A stretch of DNA of 64,000 bases from Trogon surrucura (Eukaryota; Chordata; Aves; Trogoniformes; Trogonidae). A model generated the notes under the pieces. The model ran no database searches, was not told the origin of the DNA, and saw only the letters and a program-made list of their open reading frames with translations. The stretch spans positions 118,311,161 to 118,375,160 of the forward strand of contig CM036618.1 in assembly GCA_020746105.1 (NCBI GenBank), given 5' to 3'. This document shows, in pieces, positions 50,801-62,904 of the stretch (its first letter is position 1; every line of letters begins with the position of its first letter). The position numbers and the translations under genes are program-made.

Positions 50801-51640
50801 TCCCATCAAGGAAGTTCTCGGGAGCACCGGGCTCCTCTTAGAGAGCCTTCCCAAGGTATACGTGCTCAGCTCACTACAAGTTTGGTGCTTACTCCAAACC
50901 CAAATAAAAATCACAGCTTTGTACTGTCCTTATGTGGTCATATGAGAAGGTATTCTCTTTCCCTGCTCTTGTGCCCCAGCCCGTTTCAGATAACGATCGT
51001 GCTTTCATTGTGCGGTGTCGTTCCGTGGCTATACTCAAACTAACTTACGTTGGTCTGCACAATATTACGTGCAGGTTTCACGAGCCCTTTTAAGTCTGCA
51101 GATAACGCGGAGATAACATGCAGATAACATGGAGAGAAGAGAGCCTGCATTTACATCATCTTATGGATGTGGCTGAGCTAGGAGACGAATCCCTCAGGGC
51201 TTCCCCCTCCATTCTTTCGCATCATCCATGAGGTGTGATCTCCAACATAGGCTGGTCATTCAAATAGTCCTCCTGAGCCATCTGCCCTTTTCTACTGCTT
51301 GAAAAAAAAAAAAAGAGGCACAAGATCCTGGTCCAAATAGAAAATGAGGATATAGCTCCTCACTCCAGTTGTCCTATTTTGTGATTCTTGATTTCACATG
51401 CCTGCCTCTGGAGATGTCGAAGTCTCACGCTGGTCACCTCTGTGAAAAGTTTGTTATTTTGCATTTCTTCATCGTTCTTCAGTTCAGTGAGTCCTGCATT
51501 GCAGCAGCTCTGCTGGCTTTGTTTTAGTTGAGAAGGGACGTGAGATGTGAGCACCCAAATGCAAATCTAGAGGGCTGGCTGCTCGAGAAAAGAGTTTTCT
51601 TTAAAAGCACGTAAGCACTGACGGAGCAAGAAAGAAAACC
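44861..51640. other. Unique non-coding sequence, no recognised gene
   Basis: The interval holds no recognised gene. It contains a T run at about 46196-46214, a local 21-bp duplication (CTTAGATCAGGCTC at 47523 and 47544), an A run at 49850-49861 and a degenerate GCAGATAAC repeat at 51098-51135. 45715-45780, 46215-46380 and 50100-50650 are CpG-poor, complex and AT-rich; the last is listed separately. Confidence 0.5.
50100..50650. promoter_or_regulatory. Candidate conserved non-coding element (hypothesis)
   Basis: About 550 bp of CpG-poor, repeat-free DNA contains TCATGTAAATGAGC, AATTAGTATGCTA, AATACATGAATTTAATAATGC and similar homeodomain/POU-like motifs. No frame or repeat explains it. The composition fits a developmental enhancer, but no conservation can be measured here. 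Confidence 0.28.
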
Positions 51641-51644
51641 GAAA

Positions 51645-51785
51645 AGAAAACCATGGGACTGATTCTGCTCTCACAAAAAGGGTGTGTAGATCTCGGTTAG
51701 TTTCCATTCTGGAGCCCTCAGAAATGTTCCCTCCGTGCAATCCCCTTGATTTAAGTAGAATTATTCCCCATTCACACTGTCCTTG
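51645..51785 (+). repeat. Possible ancient interspersed-repeat relic
   Basis: GGGACTGATTCTGCTCTCAC followed about 80 bp later by CAATCCCCTTGATTTAAGTA and GAATTATTCCCCATTCACAC resembles a common decayed sauropsid repeat (recalled motifs: GATTCTGCTCTCA, later CCATTGACTTCAATGGAGTT, then a TTTACAC-type arm). The match is loose and from memory only. Confidence 0.32.
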
Positions 51786-52319
51786 CATGTTTATAAGAAA
51801 AATTCTTACCAGTGCCATTAATACCATGCAGATTATTCAAACGGAAAGAATTTTTCAGAGCAAATTCAACTTTCATCGTTTATGCTCTTTGTACACTCCT
51901 TGCGTTTCACTCATCACGAGCAATTAAAACTCACTGATCGGTTTCACTTTTATTTACAGTCCAATTAATTCCTGGCACACTGACATCCTATTTGGGTTCA
52001 TGACATTGGAGTGAATTGGTCTGATTTTATTTTTTTTTTAAGCAACCTATTTCTATTGCTTTTTTGGGATTTTTCTTTTTTAAGTTGATTGTGTCCTTTT
52101 ATCGGCAATTCAGGAAATAAAACATTTGTATTCCGTAATAGTGTTCCTCCTAATTCTAAAATGCCCCCGGGAAGGCTCTGATTAACTGTACTACATTCAA
52201 ATGTAGAATGATCTAATTACTGTTTCCATACCAGGAACTTCCAGAAGACAGGATTATGTTGGTTTTAGCTCCTTTGTGTTTGGAGAGTGATTAGAAATAA
52301 TATCTGTGTGTACATACTA
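51786..52319. other. AT-rich unique sequence
   Basis: No gene is recognised. The stretch contains TCCAATTAATTCC and a short palindrome, CTACATTCAAATGTAG, near 52190-52207. Its composition is compatible with a conserved regulatory element, but this is weak evidence. Confidence 0.35.
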
Positions 52320-52320
52320 C

Positions 52321-52355
<35 letters not shown>

Positions 52356-52379
52356 CAGGGTTGAGCACACACACACAAC
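52319..52379 (+). repeat. TA/GT/CA compound microsatellite with hairpin potential
   Basis: A TA run (about 52319-52334) runs into a GT run (52335-52355), and after a short spacer a CA run follows (52366-52377). TGTGTGTGTGTGC (52344-52356) and GCACACACACACA (52365-52377) are perfectly complementary, giving a 13-bp stem with an 8-base loop. The alternating purine-pyrimidine DNA could also adopt Z-form. Confidence 0.92.
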
Positions 52380-55300
52380 AAATACATGTGTTTTTTTTAA
52401 AAAAAACTAGAAAAGATTAATTTTTATTCCTTTCATATTTGGGCCGTTTTGCTCGTATTAGTTTTCAGCAACGAATTATGCTCATCCCCTGCGGACAGAA
52501 GCTCCCTTGGAGTTGTGAAATAGATTTCGTCTCACGTTGTCCTGTTCCATAAACCTCTTGTTCCATCGTGGAATCTGTGGGAGCCTTCTCCAGGGGCACA
52601 ACCAGAATGTGGAATTCGTTACGTGGAGTGCTCATCTGGATTCCTCCGACACAAAAACGTGCTTTATGCCATTGGGGCTTTTAAGAATTTTGAAGCAAAT
52701 CCAGCTCAGAGCTGGTATCTCAATGGCAAATCCTCTTAGCTCTGGTTACAGGAGATCAGGCTGTTATTTCAGTATTCGTATTTGGGAGCTGTCCCATTAA
52801 CACCTACGACAGTAGATGCGGATATATATTTGGCTGCTGTTTAGGAGGATGTGGTTGATGACTTATCCTGAAGACAGGGATTCAAATTCTGTTCTTACTT
52901 CTGCCCGTGTATCTCCATGGAGTTTGCTCATTTAACATGTGCCGTCATCTCTCTCCCAAGGTGGGGACACTTGGCTCCACAGAGACACCCACTGTCTTAA
53001 GACACAACGGTATATCCTGTTAACACCCTCATGTTCCTGAAATGTTCTTATTCGGAGATGGAATCTTTAAATGTAGATTTATTGCAGGGACTAGTCCTGC
53101 TCGTTAGCACCAGCCCCTGCCAAGTGATGGGGCCCTTTTCCTTTCACACGTAGCTCATGGCTTGTACCTCTGTCCCTTAGCTGGTGGCCTGCCTATGGAA
53201 GAAGGCGTAGGGTTAGGTGAAGAAGTCCTTTTACTAGCACACCATTCACAGGGTTTCCAAGCCACCATTCCTTCCTGTATGTAGGAAGAAATCATGTTTT
53301 GCGTAGAGAGTTTGTAGGGTGGCTCATACACAAGGAGCTGCTCACCTGGTGTTGGATTTGAAGAGGTGGGTGGTGTAGGGGTTTGGAAGCCATGAAGAAG
53401 TTGAAAGCTAGAATCGACTTAAGCAGGAGACATGGCTCAGGCACACACAGGTGTGCCGAGTCGCTAGAAGAGAACAAAGGGAGCCAGAGAGGTGGTTTTC
53501 TCTGGCAAGCTCTGTTTAGAAGGTTGTCAAAGCTGGGTTATGATAGTACTGAAGACGGTATTTCCTATTTTCTCTCGGTGTGTTAGGAATGTGGGACAAC
53601 TTTCCAGAGGTTATCACTGTAACGCGCAAAGGAGCTCATCAGTTTAACAGATTAGCTCTTACCAGCTTCTAATTCTTTCCCACTGGCTGAGCATCTGGCA
53701 TCAGCTCATCTAAAAGCGTTGAAGAGCGTTTCGACTGACGAATGCAAAGCTGGCTGGCTGGTGGGGTGCAAGTTCTGCTAGCCCATTTCTGGCTTTGGGT
53801 TTGTGGATTTGTCTTTTAAAAGGCCCGTGTTCTAGATGGCTGCAGAGATGGGAGTTATTTCTGTGCGTTCAAGCCTCTCATGGTACGTAGTGAAGAAGAA
53901 GGTTTTTGCCAAGGTGATGTTTATCCCAGTGGTAGTAAGTCGTAGAGAAGAAGTGGTGATAGGGAATTAATGCCACTTTTGTGTGAGGAGACCTGTATAA
54001 TTAACCATTTATATATTTTAAGCACTTTCTAAATAAGGGCATCTCCTTTTAAACACCAAACTAATAGGTAAATTGAATTTAAGCTATTGTTTTCCTGGCT
54101 TTCTTTGGGAAAAACTTGTTATATTTTATATCAGAAGTTCCCTAATGAACAGACCTTCTGTCCTCATGGTCAGCTCACCCTTCTTTTTTAACTACGAACC
54201 TTCTGATACTTGATGTTTAGCGTTTGCTTTTGTATTTCGCTTGATCTCTCAGGTCCTGGAGGCATGCAATCAAAGAAAATCCTCAGCTTCCCCTTCAAGA
54301 GCTGGTCTTCATGGCTGTGGAAAAGACCGTGAAAATGCGACCGTTAGTGTCACATCCACGAAGGCATAGGAAAGGGTTTTAAAGTAGATTATTTTTAGTA
54401 TATTACTCTTTCTCAGTTTATCTCATGATTTCTGGATGACTGTCCTATGATTCTGAGATGCAAGAGCCTGGCAGCCTTGGTTTCTTGTGTGTCTGTTGGG
54501 GACAGGCTCTTCTTTCTGCAGCTTGGGTTTTTCTTCTTTTTTTTTCATCTTTCAGTTTAAATGTGGGACTGTCTTTTGCCTGGAGACAAGGGTAAAACCC
54601 AACCTCTACACTTTACCGCTGTCTGTTTGTTGCCGTGACTCTGCGCAAGGTGCTAGAGATTTTCTAAAGCCATCATCCTCTTTCTCTGTTACTGGGAGTA
54701 CTTCTGGGTGACGCCACTGCTTGCAGAAAAGTCACTTCTTATTTATGTCGTGAGCCTAGGCTGCAAGTTAGGGCAGTGTTACAGGATGTGATCGCGTGTG
54801 CTTTCCTCTCCTTGCGTTCTTCTGAAGATTTGTTTGTGGCAGTTACTGAAGACAGGAGCAATGGTGCGGTCCGAAATGACCGTCCCTGCAACTCAATTTG
54901 ATTATTGTTGGGGAGTGTTGAGCCCTCGGTGTTGAGTGAGAGGAGCTCTTTCTGCTGGATAATTCCTTACGTTCTCCCCCTGTTCACATTGGCCGAAATC
55001 ATGAGTAGGGCAGGGGCTCTGCTGCGGATTCAGTCCTTAGGGTATGCATTAAATGGCAGAAAACTTGGTTATTTCTACTTTTTCTACTTTTACAGAAGAC
55101 TGCCAACCACCTCACCTAGTAAGTCTTCCTCTGCTTTACTTGCCACCAGCTGAATCTGCTCTTCATTGTTCCTTGAGCGAAGCCCTTCGTTAAAATTCAG
55201 GGCAGGGCAGCCCCTGTGCATCTGCAGAGTACACAGCAGGACTTTTTGTTCATAACTCTTCCTCCCAGTCCAGCGAAAGGACAGTGAAGCTCAAAGCAGT

Positions 55301-55473
55301 GATCATTTTGGATGGAGTTAAGCACAACACGAGTTGAAGCTTTCTGGTTTTGCGTTCTAAAGGCGCTTAATCGGCGTCGTTGAAACGCAAAGGGTTGTTT
55401 CATTGAGCTTTGGAAGTGGGAGTTGTCATGAATTGTGTTTATTACTGTTGGGCATTTGAGGTCAACAGCAACA
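52380..55473. other. Unique non-coding sequence
   Basis: No gene is recognised. 53480-53620 was examined because it contains GGACAACTTTCCAGAGG, which is vaguely LINE-like, but the match is too short to call. Open frames have no known domain. Confidence 0.45.
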
Positions 55474-55552
55474 GTGTAGGGTTAATGGTTGGACTTGATG
55501 ATCCCAAGGGTCTTTTCCAACCTGAACTGTTCTATGATTCTATGATTCTATG
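55474..55552 (+). mobile_element. CR1 LINE 3' tail fragment (plus strand)
   Basis: GGTTGGACTTGATGATCCCA, GGTCTTTTCCAACCTGAAC and three repeats of the TTCTATGA-type tail are the final 80 bp of a CR1 element. The GGTCTTTTCCAACC variant groups it with the copy at 24.6 kb. The clean triple tail suggests a less decayed insertion than the one at 16.4 kb. No coding part is visible. Confidence 0.92.
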
Positions 55553-58500
55553 ATCTCTCATATGGAATCTCTCTCTAATATGGAGCCGTAGGTGGCTCTT
55601 GTCTCACAGAGCTTCCAGTGGAAACAGAAAATGGAACACAGTCAAGGTGAGTAGATGATGTCCTGGAACAGCATGAGGCTCTCCTAATTCCCCAGCGTGG
55701 GGGAACAAGCCAGGTTTTGTGAAAAGGAGAACGGTTCACCTACAAGGAAAAAAAAGAAATAGGGAAGGAAAAGGGAGGGCATAAAGGTGAAGAGAGGCTG
55801 CAGTCAAACAGCTTTGGGGAGGAAAAGACTAGTCACGACTGGAGCATGTTTTTGTGTGTCCAGAAGCCTCTGTCTTGGCAGTGTCTGCAGCTGCTCTGCA
55901 AGGTTTCTTCTCTGGGTTTAGCCTTCTGGGTGAGGGGGGCTCCATCTGAGCTCGTTGGTTTTGGAGGGCAGCAGCTGCCTCCGGCACTTTTCCGAATCCA
56001 TGGGGAAGCGGAGGAGGAGGGCTGGTCTGTGTATTGGTATTTCTTTTCCTCCCAGTGCACTCGTTTCCCCTGTTGTATCTTGTGCCACTCCTGGTGGTTT
56101 TCTCAGTTGTCTCTGTTAATACCTTGATGGTTTGTGTTGGGGCTGAGATTGCATGGTCAAGATCTTCTCCTGCCTCAGTTGTTCCACAGGCACAGCATGA
56201 ATGAGCAACTTCAGATAAGGACAAAGCACTCCACAAGAAGGATGAAACAGAGTATTCTAAAATCAAAGTTAGCAATCTTTGTAAAGGACAAAATTGTACA
56301 AGGTTTGAGTGACAAGATTCCTTCTTACTGCTCAGCTCTCCATTTTATAATTTGATCTCCAGATGGCTGTGATTATTCTCAATCTGGAAAAAGTATATTA
56401 ATGAAGGTTTTTTTTTAAAAATTGCATGTGATATGAATTCCCTTCGTAGTTGAAACTATTGATTTTTTTTCTTCATTTTGTTCAAAGATAAATTCATTAG
56501 GGAATTGTAGACCCTTCCTACCAGACAGGATTGATGTCACCTCCTCAGCTTGTCAGCTGCTTCATTTTGAAGTGCAGGGTAACTTTTTTTCTTTAAATAA
56601 CCAGGTTGATAAGAGAAAGACTTGCTGAAGTTGGTTAGAGCATAAGCTCTATACTGGGAGAATTATACAGTCCCCGAGAAGACAACTCTCTTCTGTTACA
56701 TAGAAATGGTTGTGGCAAAGGATAGAAATGGTTGTGGCAATGGGAAAACCATGAATTTTGGTGCATTGAGGCACGTGCTGGATGAGCAAAGACTCTTCTA
56801 ACGTGGCATCAAGGGAGGGGAAGCGATGGGATGGAGGCTGGCTTGTTTCAGCAGGAGGGGAGGAAAAAGCAGCAAGAGTGATTATTCTAAATCTAGAATT
56901 TCTTTGTGAATAAAGTAGCCCATCTCTGCTTTTTTTCTTTTATTCTGGCTGGGACTTACTTGATCTTGGTGCCTCCTGTCCTCTTCTGGGCAGGCAAGGA
57001 GATGAGAGAACAAGAGAAGAGCGTTTCCTCTTTGTCGCCCAGCTCTGCCTTGTCCCTCCTCCCAATATCTGCTCTCACAAGCCGTGCAGGGGATCCTTCT
57101 TTCCTCGCTGGCAGGTCACAAAGCTCCTTTGAGGCAAGGCGGGCCCAGTGCCCAGTTCTCACTGCTGCAACCCTTTATTTTCTGTTGAATTGGATGTGGC
57201 TCGCATGCGCCGCATTCTGCGCCCAACACCCTCGACGCAGGATGTTGGCCCAAATAAAACCTTTTTTTTTTAAACTGAGGATGTTCTGTATCGCAACACG
57301 TCGCCGTTGAGAAGGGAGGGGAAGACTTTTTCTTTGCTGTGCTTTGTCATTTCAGGTGGAAGGAACGAGAAAATCGTGTTAATCATACGTTCTTCCCGTA
57401 AGTGATAATGACAGAGCATTTAAACATCTCATCTAAAAACTTCTCCTTTGTTACGGTTTTCTCATGAGACAGCTACTTGATTAGACCGGAGCGTCTTATT
57501 TCATGTTTCTTAGGACAGCACTGCCCCCCAGACAGCTTCACGAGTGGTGGTTTTAGACATAAGAAGGGGTTTTTTTGTTTGGGTTTTTTTTTTTTTTGTC
57601 TTTTGCACAAACGGGATCTCTCTGAACCTTGAGAGCTGCATTTCTCGCTCTGGCCACCCAAGATTTCCTGAGGACGGCCTCTGAAGAACACTGCAGCCTT
57701 TGCAAATCAAAGCATGGGCGAGGAGAAGCTGCAAGCCGTGGGCTGATTGGGCTCTTGCTTTACGAGCACGCGTAAAAATTTGAACTTCGCTCATTGTTTG
57801 ACCTGCTCCCGGGATTAGCGCTCGAGATTGCAAGATTTAGCTTTTGTGAGCTGCTCTCAGGCGGTGTTTATTGACTCGGGGGAGAAAAGGCGCATTTCTG
57901 GGCTTTGCAGGAAGGAATCTAGTCTGTCCTGTAGATCAGCAGGTCATCAGGAGGACAGTCACCGTGCGGGTCCGGGAGCTGAAAGATTCAGTTCCACAAC
58001 ATGGAAACACACGGCTGCTCTTGCAGCGGCAATGAATCTGCCCGGAATTGTAACAGCTCGTAAGACGTGTAACTGAAATTGTATTGTTCAAGAGTGGAAC
58101 AAATTAATTAGACTAGATGGAGTCTTTGGCTGTCATGACTCCGGTGAGAAAATTCGCAGGAGACGGGCTGTCTTTTTTTCCGACAGCTTTTCCTCCTCCT
58201 GCCCACGTGGACTGGGGCTTTTTGTGCCTTTTTTTTTTTTAGCTCTCTGCCTCTCCGAGCCCCAAGAATTAAGGGACTCCTGCTCCTTCCCTGGACAAAG
58301 GACTGGGTGAGGAGGAGATGCCTTTCCAACCTCAGAGTCACCATCTCTCCTCCCCGTTGAGTTTAATCCCTCTTTTTGACCTCTTTTTCAAGCTCTTCTT
58401 GCTGTGCTGCTCTCCACGCTGCTGGACTTTCCTCAGGGTGTGCTTCCCCTGGGGCACTGAGGGAGGAAGACTTCAATTTCCTCCTCACTCCTTGGGCACG

Positions 58501-58839
58501 CAAAGCGTGTCCTGCTGGTTCTAGAGTCCCCTCCGCCTCGTCACGTCCCTGCAGTGAGGGGGATGCCACGACCAACCTGCTCGTGGAATGGGGAGAGCCC
58601 CTCTCGGCTGCTCTCAGGACCGGAGCTGGGTTTCGGTCTCTTTGCTGGCTGTGATTCTCTGACGAGCTGCTCGTGTTGAATTGCCGAGTCGTTGGAGGGG
58701 GGTTTGGATGCATCAATTTTTAAATTTTTTTCTTATTATTATTATTTTTAAGTTTCCGGCTCGTTTGAATGCACCAAGAGAAGATGAAGGATGTGAGGAA
58801 GTAGCACCGTTGAGATTAAAGGGACCGAGTTTTACCAGC
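55553..58839. other. Unique non-coding sequence
   Basis: No gene is recognised. A two-copy 22-bp direct repeat lies at 56701-56744 (TAGAAATGGTTGTGGCAA core, 20 of 22 identical). An AATAAA at 57255-57260 has no recognisable transcript. T runs occur at 57584-57597 and 58230-58241. Open frames of 80-148 codons have no known domain. Confidence 0.45.
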
Positions 58840-59160
58840 AATCACAGCAAATATCTGACTTGCTTAAGTGAAGCCAATTACTGTATTATTGCCTCCTTTT
58901 GCACTGTGCACAGTAGGGATGTCACTGGATAATGGTTTGCATGTAGAGTTAATCACTTTGATGCATTTCTGACTGATCCCAGCAAATTATGTTTTGGTTC
59001 CACTATATTAAACACAAGAGCAGGGGATTATCATTAATAAATCTGAGGCACAGCATGCATAAATCTTGAATAAATCAAATATCAATTACATAGGCAGTAT
59101 CTGCTGACATCTGCTTTCATCAAATAATATATTTGAAATAGATTTTATTCCACTTTGTCG
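58840..59160. promoter_or_regulatory. Candidate conserved non-coding element (hypothesis)
   Basis: This is the most enhancer-like stretch by eye: about 320 bp, almost free of CpG, repeat-free and complex, with GAGTTAATCACTTTGATGC, GATTATCATTAATAAATC, AAATCAAATATCAATTAC and CATCAAATAATATATTTG. These include several homeodomain, TALE (TGATTGAC-like) and TCF-like cores. No reading frame is conserved-looking. Evidence is compositional only. Confidence 0.33.
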
Positions 59161-61263
59161 GAGTCAAAGGGACGGTAGACTGGTGTGCAAAGACCCTTAC
59201 TCCAAGGAGTTGGGTTACGTAGGCGTGCTGAGCGCCGCAAAACAGCCTTTCTTCTTTCTTTTTTTTCATCGCCTTTCATTTTTTTTATACATAAATAACA
59301 CATTGGTTTCATACGAGAGGGCTCGTATCTTCGGGGAGAAGCTCCTCTGCGCGTTGCTAAATTCTGTTTTCAGGTGTTTCGTGACGGCTCCTTCTGCCGG
59401 ATACTCGCAACCTTTTCGCGCGAGGGTGGAGAGAAAGTCAGTTAACGCCGGATTTCAAGGGAATTGCAGAAAGGGAGGATTAGGTGTGGGCAGAGCCCAG
59501 GAGCCTGGGGCTGTTTGAAGACCTGTGGGCAGGGTGAGCATTTATCTCCAAACACTTCACCTCCCTGCCAGGGCCAAGCAGGGCGTTTCTCCGGCTTGTG
59601 GCAACGTGCAAAAGCAGTTTAACGTGACGGTGATTCTGAGCATCTGAAGACGTTGGGGACGTACCCGACAACTTCTCTCTTTTTATTTTATTTTTTTTTT
59701 TTTACCCTCAAACTTATACACAGATATTTCCAAACACGTGCCCACGCCATAATAAGTTTGAGTACACGTAGGTGGATTTAGTTATCTAATGTCGGTGCGC
59801 CATTTGCAAAGGGTGCTTGTTTGCGAGCAGAATTATTTCTTTTCTGTCTGGGCATCTGCTGAGCGTGTTAATTCTGAGGGAACGTGCAGATGTCAAAATT
59901 AACGTTACGTGGACACCAAGCCAAAAGGAAAGTAATAGGTTTTTTTTTTTGTTCCCCTCCTTTTTGGAAAGATCTGTCAGCCTCTAAATCAGTAATTTCA
60001 ACGACTATCAAAGTCCTTTAACTTAGGCATTCACAGAAATGAAAGACTTGGTATCTGGTGGGTTAATGTATTTAAATAAAACTTGATTTCTTTTGTGTGT
60101 AGTCCTGAAAGGCACCGGGAGCCACTGGTCCAGTTTTCAGCAAGGGCACTTCTGTGCAAATCTTTGTACCCATTCCCTGTGAGCATTCAGGATGTGCAAA
60201 GGGAGGCAGTTGATGTGTGAGGAATTTATAGGAGTCCCGTCCCTTGGGAAATGTTTTGAAAATATCCGACGCTCGATATCATCTACTGCATTCCAAATGC
60301 AAAAAAAAAAACAAACCCACAAACCCCCAAACAAACCGAAACACCGAGGTCTTTAGAAGCGTTTTTCTGAGCCCCAGGGATGTCCTCTGGCAGAGATGGT
60401 CCTGCTGTATCCAGAGAGGGAAGGACTCTCCGCCGCAACTAGGAAAAATATATACAATAAAATAAAATCTGACACAAGCGCTGCTTTTGTTTTGGCAGTA
60501 GGAATATTTAAGGTGTTCGCTAAGCACAGCTCAGGCTAATATTCAAGTCTGCTTCCATTCTTAAAAGAGAATAAATTAACATATAAAGCTTTAAATTCTC
60601 TCCTCAGCTGCCTGGTAAAATCCCCGTTGTTTTCTATGGGTGTTAGACCCGTGCAATTAGAAGCTGGGGTTTTTTTTTCCCCCCCTTGCAGTTTCACAAG
60701 TTGTGTTACTGCTGTCGTGATCCAAATCTGGGGGTGACCGCGTGGATTTGCAGCGGTGTCACCACGTAAAAAAATTAACCCTGTTGCAGGAGGAGCTGTA
60801 GTTCACTTGAAAATAGGTGCGCGATCGGCTTTTCCCCATTATTTATGTGTGGTGGTGCTTTGTTTTGGGGTTTTTTTACAGCTTTAAAGAGAATTCGCAG
60901 TAAGAATTGGTTTGCCAGGCAGAGAAGTGTCTGAGGAAGAGATTCGGAGCGTTGGAACAGATGTTGCACTGACTCTAAGGCGTTTTTACAAGAAAACTTG
61001 GACCTGCTCTGTGAGCCTCCACGAGAGGATCTGGAGAGGCCAGAGGACTTTGCTTTCGCTCTCGCAGAGCTTTAAGTCTTCTCACATTGACGTAGGGGGT
61101 GGTACGTGGGGCACCTCGTGTCCGTCTCCTGTGCACGTGTGTCGGTGGAAGGGAAAAGCTGAGACCGGGGAGGGATTTCGCAGCCCACGTTTGCGGCCAA
61201 GTCACATTTCATGTACACAAAGGACAAGGAGAGAAACATTTTTAATTTGATGGTTTGTAGGGG
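59161..61263. other. Unique non-coding sequence
   Basis: T and A runs at about 59689-59703, 59940-59950 and 60301-60311 are the only repeats seen. No gene is recognised. Open frames of 60-112 codons match no family known to me. Confidence 0.45.
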
Positions 61264-61913
61264 TTTTTTTTCCTTTTTTCCTTTTTTCTTTCTTCTCCTT
61301 TTTTCTCTCTCTTTTCTCTCTCTTTTCTCTCTCTTTTCTCTCTTTTCTCTCTTCTCTTTTCTCTCTTCTCTTTTCTCTTTTCTCTTTTCTCTCTTTTCTC
61401 TTTTTTTCTCTTTTTTCTCTTTTTTCTCTTTTTTCTCTTTTTTCTCTTTTTTCTCTTTTTTCTCTTTTTTCTCTCTTCTCTCTTCTCTCTTCTCTCTTCT
61501 CTCTTCTCTCTTCTCTCTTCTCTCTTCTCTCTTCTCTCTTCTCTCTCCTCTCTCCTCTCTCCTCTCTTCTCTCTTTCTCTCTTCTGTCTTCTCTTTTCTC
61601 TCTTTTCTCTCTTTTCTCTTTTCTTTTTTTCTCTTTTTTCTCTTTTTTCTCTTCTCTCTTCTCTCTTCTCTCTTCTTCTCTCTTCTCTCTTCTCTCTTCT
61701 CTCTTTCTCTCTTCTCTCTTTCTCTCTTCTCTCTTCTCTCTTTCTCTCTTTCTCTCTTCTCTCTTTCTCTCTTTTCTCTCTTTTCTCTTTTCTTTTTTCT
61801 CTTTTTTTCTCTTTTTTCTCCTTCCTCTACTTCCTCTGTCCTCTCCTCTCCCTCTCCCTCTCCCTCTCCCTCTCCCTCTCCCTCTCCCTCTCCCTCTCCG
61901 TCTCCTCTCCTCC
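61264..61913 (+). repeat. 650-bp polypyrimidine tract (CT-rich satellite-like)
   Basis: Across about 650 bases the plus strand carries only four purines (G 61585, A 61829, G 61838, G 61900). The tract is built from zones of TTTTCTCTC, TTTTTTCTC and TTCTCTC repeats, ending in a regular CCCTCT array at about 61846-61899. Long open frames across it on both strands (Phe/Ser/Leu-rich plus, Arg/Glu/Lys-rich minus) are translations of this repeat and not genes. Such tracts can form triplex (H-)DNA and are prone to length change and sequencing error. Confidence 0.97.
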
Positions 61914-62707
61914 ATGACTTTTATCTCACTCTATCACAACCACCTTGCCCACAGGTCAGCGAGGTGGCCTTTCATTTACACTTCGTACATTTTCATTCTT
62001 CGTTTTGCTGAACTTTTATTTTTACCTTGACGGAGCCTCTGAATCTTGTGCGCGGTCATGATGTGAGGTGACACAAAAGAGGTGGGACGTGAAGGAAGAC
62101 GTGGGGGCCAAGGACAAAAGGCTGTTGCCCATGGGATGTAGCTCCTCAGGCCATCCGTGAGATGGATGGGAGCGGCCAAAGCCGAGAGCGTTGCCCACTG
62201 CTGTGAGCTTGTCCACCAGATTGCAGGGATTTGGGGTTGAAAGGAAAAGAAAAAATCCATAGAGTTTGTGTAAGATGGTGGGAGGGTGAAAATGCTGCCG
62301 TTTCCCTGACTTTGTTTCTTTTTCTGCTGGTCTCATTGGTATCTAGCAATTATTTCAAGCGGCTGGCGACGATAATGCGACTATTTACAGTCATTAGCAA
62401 CTCCTCCTGGTGTAAAATAAGCCTGTTGAGTATTAAATGAAGTCAGATTGTTTAATTAATACCGTCTCGGGGTTGTCCTAACGAAATTTCCCTACTCTGC
62501 AGGTCTGCAGGGATGGCAGGGTACCCACTCACGAGCTAAACTCCGCAGGCTTTGAACCGAGCTGGCGTGACACGCTGCTGAGAGCGGCGAGATTTGTGTG
62601 GTGCGGGCGGTTTGCAAACCCTTACTTCTGCAAGAACGGACATGGCAGACTTCCCAGGTCTTTTATTTATTTATTTAGGTGTACAGACACATATATAATC
62701 TGCCTTT
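61914..62707. other. Unique non-coding sequence
   Basis: No gene is recognised. 62360-62465 is an AT-rich, motif-dense stretch (CATTAGCAAC, GTTTAATTAATACC) of candidate-regulatory type. A TTTA run lies near 62660-62676. Confidence 0.4.
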
Positions 62708-62784
62708 TAGTTAATTAGCTAATGTTTGCAAAGTGCTTTGAGGATTAAGTGCTCTGTGAGTGCTAATTATTATTATTATTATTA
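62708..62784 (+). repeat. Ancient SINE/LINE (L3/MIR-type) 3' tail
   Basis: The order AGCTAATGTTTGCAAAGTGC, TTTGAGGATTAAGTGCTCTG, TGAGTGCTAA and then (TTA)n is the 3' end of an old amniote retroposon (recalled consensus: AATGTTTGTAAAGCGCTTTG, then a GATGAAAGGCGCTATA-like block, then ATTATTATT). Family-level assignment (L3, MIR or a derived SINE) is uncertain. The (TTA)n end is the element's own tail, not an independent microsatellite. Confidence 0.55.
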
Positions 62785-62904
62785 GCTCTCAGCGTGCCTT
62801 AGGAGACAAGGTCAACCAAGATGACACTAAAGAACATATCTGGTGATGAGGGTTGGGTAGACTGTTTGCTCTTCTTTCTCCTCCCTCACCCCTCGGAGAA
62901 AAAA

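Noticed and set aside
61202-62011. Very long open frames on both strands (237 and 266 codons)
   Set aside because: They are translations of the polypyrimidine tract (Phe/Ser/Leu on one strand, Arg/Glu/Lys on the other) and lack any domain; length arises because the repeat contains no stop codons.
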